DNA of 64,000 nucleotides from Antennarius striatus (GCF_040054535.1 NC_090787.1:20529001-20593000), one strand, 5' to 3'. Numbered from the stretch's first letter, positions 1 through 12,990 are shown. The notes: a model not told the origin generated them from the sequence alone. Translations and numbers: made by a program.

Positions 1-29
1 TTCAGTTCATTACATGTCTGAGCTCACAA

Positions 30-300
30 GTCAAACAACTCGTAAGTCAAACAATATTTCTCCATTTAAAATTACTAAAATTATTTTGATCCATTCCATC
101 CTTGTAAAATGTCACATCTGATGCATTCTGAGCTGCATACATACATTCCAGTCCACTAACATTCAGAAACAGCCTGATAGACCAGCCGCTTGTCTTCAAG
201 GTGTGAAACAGATACTGGAAAACCAGAAAAATGTTTTGCTTCAGTCAGCGACACCTGAAAGATCCTGCACGTATGTAGTTTGCATGTTTCTTACAGAGCA
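30..300. repeat. Dispersed repeat, first of two direct copies
   Basis: The stretch from about 115 to 290 is nearly identical to 14628-14795, and the part before it (a CTCGTAAGTCAAAC-type start) also matches 14245-14330 with more divergence. Both copies lie in the same orientation about 14.4 kb apart. The CTCGTAAGTC end resembles Tigger/pogo-type terminal sequence, so a DNA transposon relic is likely, but no complete end is visible at the window edge. The second copy carries about 300 extra bases between the two matching parts. Confidence 0.75.
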
Positions 301-1725
301 AGTCAAAATAAAAAAAAAGCAAATATAATATGTTATTAATAAATATATTGAAGGACTAGGGTGTTTATTTGCCCTGTTAATGTTTCTGTCTGTAGTGTTG
401 ATGTCAGTGAGTCATACAATTGCAAAATGTTTGCGTCCCAACTTGACGCGACACTTTTAATACGAATTTATCAGATTTATGTTGTGTGTTTGGAGCTAAG
501 TTTCATTATTACTTTTTCATATAGGATTTCCTATTAAAGACTATTAAAGACTGGTTTCTAACAAGTCCCTGCAGATGTTTAGAACGTGAACACACAAACA
601 AACAAACCAAAAAAAAATGGCAAAAAGGAGTTCCAAGCCTGTGAACGTCAATCCCGTGTGGCCATCGCTGGGGCAAAGAGACGCCAAGACAGTGACAGGA
701 AAAAGACGACAGGGGCTATTCTTCCTCGTCTTATTTTTATTCCTGCTCTCATAATGCAGCCCATTCAGCGCGCACACAATGGGCCTCCAGTGTGGATGAA
801 TGCAACGCTGTAATTTATGACACAACATCCTTCGAAAGAGGGAGAAAAAGAACAAAGAGGTGAAAAATGCCGTACCCAAGTGTCCATCTCTACAGCAGCC
901 AGCGAGGTCCAGGACTCGTCTCTGTTTGCTCTGAGATGAGACAGTCATTTTACACCCCCCCCCCTGTTTGCTTACCTCTGGTGGGGGCATCTACATTCCT
1001 CCCAGACTGGCTCACGGCCAGTTTGTGTTTGTGTTTGTGGCTCTCGCAAGAGAAAGTTGCTGCAGGCAAAACTTTTCTATGTGAGGACAGACGTTGTTGA
1101 ACTGATGAAACATGGGCTGGAATAGACGTGAAAGGGTTGTGCATGGTGGGGGGGGGTGTCCTAAACCAGCTGACCCCTGACTCCTGACGTTGATGTGGTT
1201 CTGCTCTCCACGCTGCCTGAAACCTTCATAGACAGATGGGAAGTCCACTGAGGTGTCCTCTGGTTTGGTCCATCTGATGTTCACATTAACTCAGCATCAA
1301 GAACACTGAACCCATCAGGGACAAGGACATGGAATTCTGTTGGTAAAGAGCAAAACTAATAAGTGGATTTAGTGGATGGTGCATGGATAAGACTGTAAGT
1401 CTTGAAGGATGGATGGAGAGAGACCGTAATGTTTGCTGTGGAGCTGTTCAGGTGCTTGTTGCTAAGTTACCGCTACATGTTGCTTGTTTTTTAATAGATG
1501 CGCTCTAATACATTAAAAGGATTAGAAAAACACATTCATGTGGTCACCTGCAACTTTCTTCAGCACTTTGTGTCATAACAACATTACTTTTAAGAATTAT
1601 TGCAATTTAACCAAAAATAAAAGAGCCATTGTGTTCTCTGGTGACAACATATAGCATAACAACATTTTACACAATGAGTAATCAGTGCCCCCCCCCCCCC
1701 CCCATACCCCCCTATATTTTACATA

Positions 1726-2080
1726 CAGTAATTTCTCGTTCCTGGCGCTTAATGCGTTCGAGGAACCGCACGCAAATAACAAATTCCACGATAGAGAGAC
1801 AAACTATTTTATTATTTACATTAATTTAAGCGTTTCTGAACCCCCCCCCCATACTGATATTAAACCACCTTCTTCTACCTGTATTACCTTTTCCCACACT
1901 CTGATAGACTGTTAAAGCACTTTTGTGTCTCATGTAAGTCCCAAACTCACGGAACGTAGCGCACTTCCGGATGCTGTCAGCCAATAGAATTGCGCGTACG
2001 GTATCACGTGACTACCTACTAAAAATCAGTGATGTAGTGAAGCCATTTATCATGAAGCACAAGTAAGCGAGGGATTACTG
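1726..2080 (+). mobile_element. Tigger-type (Tc1-mariner/pogo) MITE, copy A
   Basis: This 355-bp element starts CAGTAATTTCTCG and ends CGAGGGATTACTG, forming terminal inverted repeats, and is bounded on both sides by TA (1724-1725 and 2081-2082), the target duplication of Tc1/mariner elements. The ends resemble the CAGTAATCCCTCG-type termini of Tigger elements. There is no transposase, so it is non-autonomous. A second copy of the same length lies inverted at 25156-25510, and a fragment at 4029-4170. Confidence 0.85.
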
Positions 2081-2806
2081 TATTATTTTATGACATTTAA
2101 TGTTGTTGAGCTTCATCCTTTAGTCCAGTTGTCATAATGTCTGTAATTCAGAATAAAACGTCACTACGGCTGCTGTTATAAACCTTTATATAAGAGTCAC
2201 ATGATGACTAACCATAAGTGTAAAAAAAAAAAGAAGGAACAGTAACTATAAGCAACCAGATTTGGATATTATTCTATTTTCAGATGAACAAACACAAGAA
2301 TTATTAGTGAGCAAGTTAGAAATCCAATCAAATGATTTCTAGATTGAGTCGTAGTCTAAAAACACAGGTATTCATTAATCCCTAGTCTGATTCTTTGGCT
2401 ACTAGTCTTATTGGGTTTAGAAAGTGACGCAGCTGCTTTTAGGTCATTTCATTTTCACAGTTTTGTGTGGCAAATTGAATAAAACTGTATTTAATGAACT
2501 ACCAGAAAGATAGTGACATTCAGAGCTGGCATCATGCATTTATTTACTAGTCAATAACCTCCTGGTGTTGTGTAAACACTTCTGGAGATATTTTTTCGAA
2601 CAGCAGAGTCTGCTTTTATATAATTAAAAGCCCGCTTTGCTCCTGTTGGCACCAAAAACACACAAACACTTTGGATGAAAAGGTGTGTTGGGTGTGTTTT
2701 CTGTACATGACGATTCAAAGTTGTTCTTAAAATGGGTTTAGAAGGAAGCCTGTGTGGTGACTGGACCTTCTGGTCATTCTTAAACACAGACATTAACACT
2801 AATAAC

Positions 2807-2810
<4 letters not shown>

Positions 2811-2855
<45 letters not shown>
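2811..2855. repeat. (CA)n microsatellite
   Basis: About 22 uninterrupted CA units. The cysteine/valine ORF read through it on the minus strand is an artefact of the repeat. Confidence 0.98.
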
Positions 2856-2857
<2 letters not shown>

Positions 2858-3158
2858 GAGTTCAGTCCTGGGGTGACTCATCCTGATGTCATGGGTTAAA
2901 CACTGTTTGTCACCTGAACCAAAGTTTTTATATTTCTCCAAACATGTTGGAGAAATATATAAATTTTTTTATGTTAAAATGTAGTTCCAGATTTTTTTTT
3001 AAATAAGACTCATTACATTGCAATCATTTTTTGTTGTTTTGGAATTATTACACATTTCTTATGATGATTCCTTTTTTTGCAGCCATAGATGGGGAAGAGC
3101 GAGTTAGTGCAGTTTCAGACTATTTTTTTTAGATCAAAACACATCAGCAGAATGAATG

Positions 3159-3240
3159 CAGGTAGTCCTCAACCTATGACCACAATTGGTTCAGAGAGGC
3201 TGTCCGTCAGCTAAATCGTTCGTAATATTTGTTAAATTTC
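3159..3240. mobile_element. Tigger-like transposon end
   Basis: The sequence beginning CAGGTAGTCCTCAACCTATG, followed by a CACAATTGGTTCAGAG segment, resembles the terminal region of Tigger DNA transposons. I do not see the opposite end clearly, so only this end is called. Confidence 0.5.
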
Positions 3241-4028
3241 AATCTATAAATCTATAAATGCCATTACCGCTCTAAATACTGAAGTACTATTCCCTAAAAC
3301 TGACCGGAAACAATTACAGGACATAAAAACAACACATAATGAAATAAAATCCTCTAGTACCGTATTCCGCTGCACTCACATGAATGATGCACTGATATCT
3401 TCCTCTATGCTCTCTGGTGTACTTCATACAAGCATTTTCTAAAAAGATTTTACACTGATTTTGGCATTGATTTAATGTTTTGAGGTTTTTTGAAACCTTT
3501 CAGTTCCATTGCTGTGCACATTTCCTACATTAGTAATGTTGTTTTCTGTTTAAGTGTGTACATGAGTTGAAATTTCAGACATATTACAGGAATGCTACAG
3601 GATCAGGAAATGAATACAGGACCTTAAGGAGAGATGGACAGGTGTGTTAGGTTTGTGTGTGCACACACCAGCCCACGTGGGTGTGTATTTGTGTGTAGGC
3701 ACATACTCGCAGGGTGGAGCAGGAAATTTTGGAAGTTCCAGGAGGCTGAATCACTCTCTGATCACGGGAGGGTGTGTGTGCCGACGGAACTATTTAATAG
3801 ACACTTAGACTGAGGTGTTTAAACACAGCAGTCTATCTCATAAACCCATTCACGCCTTAATCACCTTGTGAATGATTTATTCTACCTACTCAATGACACA
3901 CATACTGCCTGAAGAATGAGGTGCCACTTTTATTTTTGCTGTAAACTCTGATCTGTCCCACCAGCCACTGAAACGCACTGGAGTCTAAATATGAAAATTT
4001 GAATTTCTACCTGAGGAAATTTGGAGTG

Positions 4029-4170
4029 TTTTGAGTATTTTGATAGACTCTGATAGGCTGTTTAAGCCACTTTTGTGTCTCTCGGAACGTAGCGCACTTC
4101 TGGATGCCGTCAGCCAGTAGAATGCGCGTATGGTATCACGTGACTGCCTACCAAAAATCTGCGATGAGGT
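4029..4170 (+). mobile_element. Fragment of the 355-bp Tigger-type MITE
   Basis: This stretch matches the internal and right part of the element at 1726-2080: the block with GGAACGTAGCGCACTTC, the CAGCCAGTAGAATGCGCG block and the ATCACGTGACTGCCTACC block appear in the same order. Both terminal ends are missing, so it is a truncated relic. Confidence 0.75.
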
Positions 4171-4661
4171 GAAGTTGCAAGCGTTGTTATGCTGTTAGTC
4201 CATCAATCGTATGAAAATCCATGGCCACTTCTGATTTAGTGCAAAGGAAATGATGGAACCCACAGGTGGAAGGGCTTCACCTTTACTCCTAGAGTATCAA
4301 GTTACAGTACACAACTAATATTCAGTTTTATATGGGGTTCATCCTCTTACATGTTTACCACTGGTATAAAAGTAAAGTAGGGTGATCCATCAGCACAAGA
4401 AAGAAACAACGAGATGTTCTCCTGTCTGACGTGGACTGGCCTCCAGTCAGGCATTGACTTGATGTGGTGGATTTATATGCAGAATTGTTTGACCTGCTGT
4501 GTTCATCTGTGATGCGTTGGACTGCTGTCAGAGAGAGGTCAAGCCCCAACACCCATTTCTTTCCAAGTTCTTTAAATGCCCAGGATTTCTACAGTATTTA
4601 CGAGGCTTTTTCAATTCAATTTCCATCTTTGTGTGTCTTCCTCTTTCTTCCATGTACTTAG

Positions 4662-5487
4662 AGCAGTGTTAGGACCCCTGTTGGACATCCCTCCACCTGT
4701 CCAGAATCTGATGGTGGTGGTTGATGACCTGGATGTGGGATATGAAGCAGCTGAAGTAGGTGGAAAAAGCCGCTCTATTGCAGAGCTCCTGGCCTGTAAT
4801 CAACACCTGCTGCCTGGCTGGCTGCTGCTGGTTTGTTCTGTGCGTCGTCAAAACAAGGCTGTGTGCAAAACTTTCTCAGGTATGAAGGAACACGGACTTA
4901 AATGTTATAAATTAAAATCGATTATTTCATTTGATGATATTTGGCATGTTATTATTTGGTTGATCTTAAAACTCACATTAGTAATGTGTCCAATGTTTGA
5001 GAAACTACAAATCAATAAATACAGTGGTTCAAGTCAAATGTAGCTATCATTTATATTAACAACCTTAATAAGATCATTATTGTGTCCAAGCTAACCCTTT
5101 AAAGTCAAAGTATGAAATTTGATACACTTGGATTTCAGGATGTTGAGACTTCTACATCACAAGTTGGATACTTTCTTATGAACAACCTGATTTATACCAT
5201 CAGAGACATGCATCTGCATTCTGCATGTGTAAAAATTCTGCATTTAGAAAAAAATTAATAAATTAAAGCTAATCTATACAAATTAATTAAAAATGTTTGA
5301 GAAATTTGTCAAAAGGCTTCATTAAGATTTTATTTTCTAAAAATCAGATTTTTTTTCCTGACATTTCCTTTTTCAGGCTGTAATGGGCTAAATTAATTAA
5401 CTGTGATTAAAATAATTGTTTACTGTAACTGTTTTAACTGTTAAAGCACTTTGAAATGTCTGCTGATATGATTGAGTGCTATATAAA

Positions 5488-5523
<36 letters not shown>

Positions 5524-8500
5524 TAGGAAAGTTAAGGTCTATGCCAATTGCATGAAATATCAAGGTTGAAAAAGATGTATTACTCTTTTTCTGTGTGGTA
5601 GGTTTTCGTAGGCTCTGTCTGGATGACTTGCGGAAGCCCCCTGCAGTTCAAGACGTGCAGCACTACATCCTCTCCCGACTGGATGATGATGCAGCCCTTC
5701 GCCATCAGCTCACCCCTGACACAGCCGCCATGCTGAATCTGCTCCACATTAAGAGCAGCGGATGCTTCCTCTTCCTTGAGCGTGTACTCGATGGCGTGGC
5801 AGGTGCACTGGTGGGTCTCAGGGAGATCCGGGACATCCCTGGGACTCTCAGTGGTCTCTACCTCTGGCTGTGCCAGAGACTGTTCCCTCGAGGACTGTAT
5901 GTCTTTGTCAGGCCTGTCCTTAATGTACTCTTGGCTGCCCCCAGGCCCCTCACTCCCCAGCAGCTGTTCACAGCAGTCTGGACTCATGACACCTTACTGA
6001 GTTTGGAAGACTTTGAAAATAAGCTCCAAACCCTCTCTCCGTTACTAAACGACGGCCCTGGTGGAACCAAACTACTTTTTCATGCCAGCTTTGCTGATTG
6101 GCTGACGGATGTTAAGTATTGCACTCAGAAGTACCTGTGTAGCAGAGCCGAGGGTCACAGTATGCTTGCCATGGCTTTGTCTTTGCAGGGACCCCACCTG
6201 GACACTGAGGACACTTGTCAGCTAGCCACACATTTGGTTTGCTCAGGTCACCATAAGAACAACCCTCCTTTGTTGTCACTGTGGATGCTTTGGATGGGTG
6301 TGCCCACTTTTACTGCTGGTAGCTGTGGTTCCCTCACATCATCTTTAATTCAGCCTCCTGTTCTGGTTAGTCGGGAAGTTCTACAGCTTTTGACGAGGAC
6401 TGGGCTCATCTCTGCAGACCATTGTGCACATGCAGACTTAAGCATTGGAGTGAATTGTGCAACTGAAAAGGAAACTATTTCACAACAAGAGTTTGAAATG
6501 GAGTTGTCTGTAAAGAAGATGCTAGAAAGTGGGGTGTCAGTAAACCACCACACTTCTACAGATGGACAGACTTTGCTGACCAGTGCAGCTCACCAGGGTT
6601 CTGCAAATATAGTCAAGCTTCTCCTAACTCACGGATTTGATCCAATGAAAAGTGACCATCATAGTCAAACACCACTGATTTTGGCCTCCAAGCAGGGTCA
6701 CATCAGTGTGTTGAAGGTGCTGCTGGAATGGGCAACAAGTCACGAGCCACAAAAAATGCAAATGATGGAGCACATTGACAATGATGGCTGGACCGCGTTG
6801 CGGTCTGCAGCTTGGGGAGGACACAGTGAGGCTGTCCGACTTTTGCTGGATGCAGGAGCAGATGTGGATGGGTGTGATGGTGAGGGCCGTACTGCTCTTA
6901 GAGCTGCTGCGTGGGGGGGTCATGAGGAAATCGTCCTGATACTTCTGAACTACGGTGCGCAGGTCAATAAAGCTGACAACAACGGCCGCACACCACTTAT
7001 TGCTGCCGCATATATGGGACATCCTGAAACTGTGGAAATGTTGCTGGAGCACAATGCGGAAGTTAATTTGGCAGATGGAGATGGACGCACTGCCCTCTCA
7101 GTGACTGCCCTCTGTGTCCCTACAGCAGCTGGAGTCAAAGGTTATGGTGAAGTAGTAAGTCTGTTACTGGACCAGGAAGCAGATCCAGGACACAGAGACC
7201 ATGATGGAATGACGCCATTACTTCTTGCAGCCTATGAGGGCCATGATGACATAGTTGAACTTTTGTTAGAAGCTGGTGCTGATGTAGATGAGACTGCTCA
7301 TACTGATAGTAATGTCTCCGCTGCAGCTGCTGTTACTCCCTTGCTGGCAGCTGCAGCCATGGGCCACATGAAGACGGTGTCACGGCTCCTTTTCTGGGGA
7401 GCAGCTGTAGATGCCATTGATTGTGAAGGTAGAACAGCACTTTGCCTCGCAGCAGCAAGAGGCAGTGTTGAACTTGTTCATGCCCTACTGGACCGAGGTC
7501 TGGATGAGAACCACAAGGATGATCTTGGTTGGACTCCACTGCACGCGGCTGCCTGTGATGGTCATCGAGCCGTGTGTGCTGCTTTGACAGAGCAAGGCAG
7601 CATGGCACGTGTTGGAGAGATGGACATTGAAGGACGCATCCCTCTTATACTGGCTGCCCAGGAAGGTCACTGGAGTACGGTCAAGTTGTTGTTGGACAGA
7701 CGTTCCCCTATTGATCACAGAGCATATGATGGACATTCAGCCTTGAGTGCTGCCCTCCTGGAGGGCCAGGTTGAGGCTGCTGAGCTGCTCATGAGACGTG
7801 GAGCAGATACAGACGTCCGGGATGCAGAGGGAAGACCTCTGCTCTACCTTCTGGTGTTAGAGGGTTGCCTTGAAATGGCTACTCTCCTCATAGAGAAAGG
7901 GGGCGTGCCCTTGGAATCCAAAGACTCTGAAGGTCGTACAGCGCTTCATGTGGCCTCCTGGCAGGGATCCGTGGAACTTGTAGACCTACTTTTAAAGCAC
8001 GGAGCTGACCCAAATGCACAAGATGCAGAAGGGAGACCACCACTGCATTCCGTGGCCTGGACAGGACATGCCATTGTAGGGTATCATCTCCTGAAAGCCA
8101 ATGACATCAAGATAGACCTTTCTTGCCGTCAGGGAGCAACGTCTCTGAGCATCGCTGCCCAAGAGGGACACTCTAATATTGTTGCAATGCTTCTGAAAAG
8201 GGGTGCAAATCCTGATCATGTAGATAAATATGGCCGAACTCCAGTCAGAGTGGCTGGGAAACATGGGCATTTTAACATAGTCAGGCTTTTGCAGACTTAT
8301 GGAGCCAAACCATATGTGGGCCTGTCGTCTAATTCAGGTGCTTTCTCATCTATAAAACCCATCAAGAGCCTCTCCTCAAGCATCTCAGAGAGAAATGGAG
8401 GTGAAGTCACTGCCACTACCTCCTCCTCTTCAGTGTCTTCTCCCAGCTCCACTGCAGAAAGATTCCACTCCATGCAGAGCTCCCAAACTTCATCTACCTG

Positions 8501-9140
8501 CCATTCACTGGCCACAGTACAGACTGTGCCAGCGGACAGCCTCAGTTTTATTCAACAGATCCAACAGCACTCACTTCCCCGCAGTCGTAGCCGTCCCTCC
8601 ACCCTCCCCCCAACAGGGAGCTCAGGTGTTGTTAGCTTCCGTGGAAGCAGCCAGAGGTATCCCAAAGGCAGTCCTCCGCCCATTGTTTGCACAGTCACTG
8701 CTCTTGTGCACAACTGTGAGATGCCTCAGAAAGGTTTGTCATCAGGACTTGAATGTCAAGACAAAATGAATAGACAAAACCCAGAACTGATAAAAGCAGA
8801 CAAAAACAATTGGTACTCTGTCATGGCTTCGCTTGGTATCAAGCCAGAGCAAGAGGGCCCTGCATTACATTGTACAAACAGAGAGAGTCCTCCTCTAGGC
8901 TACCCACATAGGCTTCAAAACTCAATTCAAGTTGAATCTTGGGATTTTGTTCCCCAGAAGGACATTTTGTCACATCCCTGCTACAGTCTTACCCCAGTCC
9001 AACCCTGTAGTGCCTTGCAAGACAATATTATGGTCACTATGACAACCACAGACCCACAGCTTAACCTAAAACAGGCCATAAAACTGCAATTTGAAGGTCC
9101 TACCAGTGCCGCTTTACACAAAAGAGAGACCTCTCTGTGA
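4662..9140 (+). CDS. ankrd50l: ANKRD50-family ankyrin-repeat protein, 3' part (5' exons outside window)
   Basis: Two coding exons are seen: 4662-4879 and 5602-9140, joined by a phase-1 GT-AG intron (GGT glycine split as G|GT), giving the reading KTFS-GFRRL. The first exon has a good acceptor at 4660-4661 and encodes a Walker-B-like segment (MVVVDDLD); the Walker A part must lie upstream of the window. The large exon continues the NTPase-like region (IKSSGCFLFLERVLDGV; IRDIPGTLSGLYLWLCQRL), then about 17-18 ankyrin repeats (roughly 6500-8310; WTALRSAAWGGH, RTALRAAAWGGHEEIV), then a Ser-rich tail with QQIQQHSLPRSRSR and the final residues ETSL, a class I PDZ ligand. The order and motifs match vertebrate ANKRD50, whose human protein ends in a similar ETPL. 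ANKRD50 acts with SNX27-retromer in endosome-to-plasma-membrane recycling. Fish have ankrd50 and ankrd50-like genes; the paralogue choice is my inference. Repeat 8 is interrupted by an Ala/Ser-rich insert (SNVSAAAAVTP). Confidence 0.92.
5441..5522 (+). repeat. LINE/SINE 3' tail with (GATT)n
   Basis: The sequence GCACTTTGAAATGTCTG followed by TGCTATATAAAGATTGATTG is the typical 3' end of fish L2/CR1-type retroposons, followed by about eight GATT units. It lies in the ankrd50-like intron. A related tail occurs at 16505-16570. Confidence 0.7.
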
Positions 9141-10121
9141 TAGATGCCCCACTTTACTGAGCAACAGTATGTGAATTATTTCTGAAAATGTATCAACAGA
9201 AAAATCAGTCATTTGATTTCAGTGTCGCCAGTGTGAGGAATTTTCTTTCTTTGGACTCAATGACAAATTAATATATTAGAGTTTATTCATTTAGTTGACT
9301 TGAATAAATAATTGTAAATGGGCTTATTTTGAGAAATATGCTTTCTTTAATCTAGAAAACTTTTTTGTAGTATTTGGAATGTTGCACATTTCAAGAAGTC
9401 TCTTTTCACAGTGTACAATAGCTTTCTGGGTTGAGGGGACAGGGGAAGTATCCCTTTCTCCATCTCTCTTCTGACATACAAGGGAAAATGAACTGAATGA
9501 CATTCCTGCCTTTCCATTGGCTGTTGTGTGTGTTGAGAAGGGCTCTCATAGATAAGGAGAGGCTTATTCATTTAAAGCATAACTCTTATTTCCCCCCTTA
9601 TTTTTCTTATTTTACTGAATAACCCTTCTTTTTATAGAATGAAACTGTCTAGTTTGGGTTACCTTTAAATTATTTTTTCTAGTGATGGTCGCTTTTAAGC
9701 TGTAAACAACTTTGAATAACATTCAGCCCGTGGCCTAATCTTTTTTATTCTAGGAACAGCCTTCATACCTCATAGGTCCATGACAACGAACCAAGAATAG
9801 ATTGTAGGACAACAACCTACCAAAGCCAGACACATTGCAAGATTTATGATAAAAATTGTAAAAGACAACCAAGTTTACTGAACCAACTGCGTCTTTGAGC
9901 CGGCAGGAAGAAAAGTGAGAGTTGGACCGTAAATATGAGGGTGTGTTTGGGAGGGTTTTTTTTTTAAATCCGAGGCCTAAATAAATGTCTAGTTCTTTAC
10001 AATTTTTATTGAATTAATATTTTAAATGCATTTGTTCATTAAAATGGCAAATGGTGCAATAACTTGTCTACCTCTTCTTATTTGTGAATGAGTCTATGGG
10101 TTTAAAACTTTTCACAACACT
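9141..10121 (+). other. Probable 3' UTR of the ANKRD50-like gene with two poly(A) signals
   Basis: After the stop codon the sequence is AT-rich and non-coding. AATAAA hexamers occur at 9303-9308 and 9980-9985 (TAAATAAATG context), either of which could direct cleavage. The 3' end of a minus-strand LINE begins at about 10122, so the transcript probably ends before that. Confidence 0.55.
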
Positions 10122-12702
10122 TAGATAGATAGATAGCTGGATATTTTATTAATCCCGGAGGAAATTGTATATATCCACTGCTCAGGCATTACATAATGAA
10201 TAATACTGGATAAACACCAGGAGAAAAAGAAACACTGACATCACAGGACATACCACAAGACATACATTACACTAGCAGACACATGCAGCACTAACAGGAC
10301 TTATATACTAACTATAACTAAAATATAAACACTAAAAAATTAAAATATAAACAATATAAAATTTAAAAAATATAACAGTATTAAAATATAAACAGTATAA
10401 AACTAAAATATAAACAGTATAAAATTAAATCCATTCAACCGTGTGCTGACCTCGCCACCCCCCCCCCCCCCCGCTCCTCCTAAGAGAGTCATTGTACCCC
10501 CTGATGGTACGGGGCACGAAGGAGGACCTCAGCCTCTCTGTGGAGGCGCTGTGTGACAGCAGTCTGCTGCTGAAGGTGCTTCTCTGCTGGGAGAAGGTGG
10601 TGTGTAGGGGGGGCTGGTGTTGTTCATGATGGCCTTAACTTTAGACATGGTCCTGCTCTCCAGAAGCGTCTCCACAGAGTCCAGGCTCAGCCCGACCACT
10701 GAGCCCGCTCTGCGGATGAGTCTGTTCAGACGGTCCATATCTCTTTTCCTGGCCCCCCCACCCCAACACACAATGGCGTATGACAGCACACTGGAGACTA
10801 CGGACTGATAGAACATGAAAAGGAGCTTAGGACAGATGTTGAAGGAGGCCAGCCTCCTTAGGAAGTACATCCTGCTCTGCCCCTTCTTGTACACACAGTC
10901 CGAGTTGAGTGACCAGTCCAGTCTGCTGTCTAGCTGCAGTCCCAGGTACTTATAGTTTTCTACCACCTCCACCTCACTGCCTTTGATGATCACCGGCTGT
11001 GGAGAGGGAGGTGCCCGCCGGAAATCCAGCACCATCTCCTTTGTCTTGGAGACGTTGAGCTGGAGCTGGTTATGTTGGTACCACTCCACGAAGTCAGCCA
11101 CCAATGCCCTGTACCCCCCCTCATCACCCTCCCGGATACATGCCACTATCGAAGTGTCATCGGAGTACTTCTGTATGTGGCATGTATCCGAGTTCTGCTT
11201 GAAGTCTGATGTGTAGAGGGTGAAGAGAATGGGGGAGAGAACGGTCCCTTGTGGCGCCCCCGTGCTGCTGGCACCATAGAAGACAAACAGTCCCCCATAC
11301 GGACGTACTGGGGTCTGTCCGTTAGGTAGTCCGTAATCCAGCTCACGAGTTAGGGGTCCACAGCCATGAAGGTCAGTTTTTCCTGCAGGAGCCGGGGCTG
11401 GATGGTGTTGAAGGCACGCGAAAAGTCGAAGAAGAGCACTCTGACGGCACAGCCCCCGGCGTCTAGGTAGGAGAGTATGCGGTGGAGGAGGTACAAGACA
11501 GCGTCGTCAACCCCAACCTTGGCCTGGTAGGCGAACTGGAGAGGGTCCATAGCACCCTGCACCTGTGGACGCATGAGCTCCAGGACCAGTTGCTCTAGGG
11601 TCTTCATTACATGGGAGGTAAGAGCGACTGGTCGGTGGTCGTTGAGCTCAGTAGGGCGTCCTTTCTTGGGTACAGGGACAATGCAGGAGGTCTTCCACAG
11701 TGACGGGACCCTCCCCAGCCGCAGACTGAGGTTGAACAATTGTTGCAGGGGGTCCCCTAGTTCCGACGCACAGGCTCGGAGGAGTCTTGGGGAGACCTTA
11801 TCTGGTCCAGCCACCTTATAGGGACGGAGCCTCCTCAGCGTTGTCGTCACCAGGTCTGCAGTGATGATGGTCTCCGTCGTGGTGGGAGCAGGAGGTTTTG
11901 GCGAGGTTGGAAGTCCAATGGTTGAGGTGGGGCCGTTGAGCTTCGCATTTCTTGGAGTGGGCTCGGGAGAAGTGGCAGGGGTGGAAGGAGAGGAAGCACA
12001 GGAGGAGGGAGCATAAGTGGAGCGGTTTGCAGGACCGGAAGAGGCCTGGGACGAGGAGCCGGGAGTGGTGGGGGAGCTGAACTGATTGAAAAAGCTGTTT
12101 AGTTCATTCGCTCGTTCAATATTCCCCTCCACAGTCCTGCACCCTTTCCTGTGTCCGGTGATGGTTCTCATCCCATTCCAGACCTCTCACACCTGGTTGC
12201 GCCCCAGCTGCTTCCCCAGCTTCCTCCTGTACGCCTCCTTGGCTTCCCTCAGGCAGAGTCTCACTTCGTGCTGGGCCTTCCTCATCTCCTCCTCGTTCTT
12301 GCTCCTGAACGCCCGCTTCTTCCTGTTCAGGACAGCCTTGACTTCCTTGGTTACCCATGGTTTGTTGTTGGGGTAACACCTGATTGTCCTGACAGGGGCC
12401 TCGGTGTCCTCCCCGTGTGAGCCCACAATAACATCCCAGTCGGTGGTCTGGAAGCAGTCCCTCAGCATCTCCTCTGCTTCTGGGGACCACCTCCTGACCT
12501 GCCATGTTGTTGGCGGCAGCCGCTTCACCAGCGGGATGTAGGTGGGCTGTAGGTGCACTAGGTTATGGTCTGATTTACCTAGTGGAGGGAGGGGGGTGGC
12601 GGTGTGTGCCTCTTTAGCATTAGTGTAGAACAGATCGATGGTTCTGTTCTTCCGTATGGGACAGTCTACACACTGGACCATTGTGGGGAGAGATGAGCCC
12701 AA
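10122..12702 (-). mobile_element. Decayed, 5'-truncated L2/Rex1-like non-LTR retrotransposon
   Basis: On the minus strand the copy runs from the C-terminal end of an APE-type endonuclease (motif KSDHNLVHL; 12702 downwards) through a linker to a reverse transcriptase. RT blocks include VAGPDKVSPRLL, VPVPKKGRP, ALTSHVMKTLEQLVL, FFDFSRAFNTIQP, GAPQGTVLSP and a YSDD catalytic box near 11165-11180, then LGLQLDSRLDW and the thumb region. It ends with a 3' UTR closing in TTTATTAATCCCGG-type sequence (read on +) and a short GATA-type tail at 10122-10134, as in fish Rex1/L2 elements. In-frame stops at 12187-12189 and 11350-11352 and a frameshift near 11290 make it non-functional. The 5' end is truncated. 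Confidence 0.9.
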
Positions 12703-12724
12703 GGTGACTTTTCATGTCAAACAA

Positions 12725-12726
<2 letters not shown>

Positions 12727-12790
<64 letters not shown>
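12727..12790. repeat. (GT)n microsatellite
   Basis: About 32 GT units directly beyond the 5' break of the LINE copy. Confidence 0.98.
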
Positions 12791-12793
<3 letters not shown>

Positions 12794-12929
12794 CAGGTGG
12801 GTCTTAATATACAGTGCTGATGCACTTCCTGGTAAGTCCAACACACCACTTAATGTTTGATTACTGTTTTATTTCCATTAAATTTCTCAGTAACTCAGAC
12901 AGTAGTTAACGTTAAATAAATTTATAATA

Positions 12930-12990
12930 AATTTGTTCGTATCTCCGAATGCTCGTAAGTCGAATGTTTGTAAGTTGAGGACCACCTGTG
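12930..12990. mobile_element. Tigger-like transposon end
   Basis: Read in reverse, the sequence gives a CCTCAACTTACAAACATTCG-type end close to the Tigger consensus. It may be the right end of an old element whose left end is disrupted by the microsatellite. Weak call. Confidence 0.45.

Larger units (their letters stand above)
301..4661. other. Probable intron of the ANKRD50-like gene, no exon recognised
   Basis: No ORF here resembles the missing N-terminal half of the ANKRD50 NTPase domain, so the previous exon probably lies before base 1 and this stretch is intronic. Short ORFs on both strands are low-complexity or repeat-derived. It holds the repeats listed separately (a 355-bp Tigger-type MITE, a CA microsatellite, transposon ends). 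A C-tract near 1688-1703 and another near 1841-1850 are simple sequence. Confidence 0.55.

Noticed and set aside
586..813. 75-residue Lys-rich ORF
   Set aside because: No motif, no splice context matching ankrd50l; treated as chance.
4576..5043. 155-residue ORF starting MPRISTVFTRL
   Set aside because: Only 4662-4879 matches the ANKRD50 family; the ends are intron sequence read through, with clear AG and GT splice sites inside.
5580..8515. Several antisense ORFs opposite the ankrd50l exon
   Set aside because: Shadows of the ankyrin frame; no independent motif or start context.
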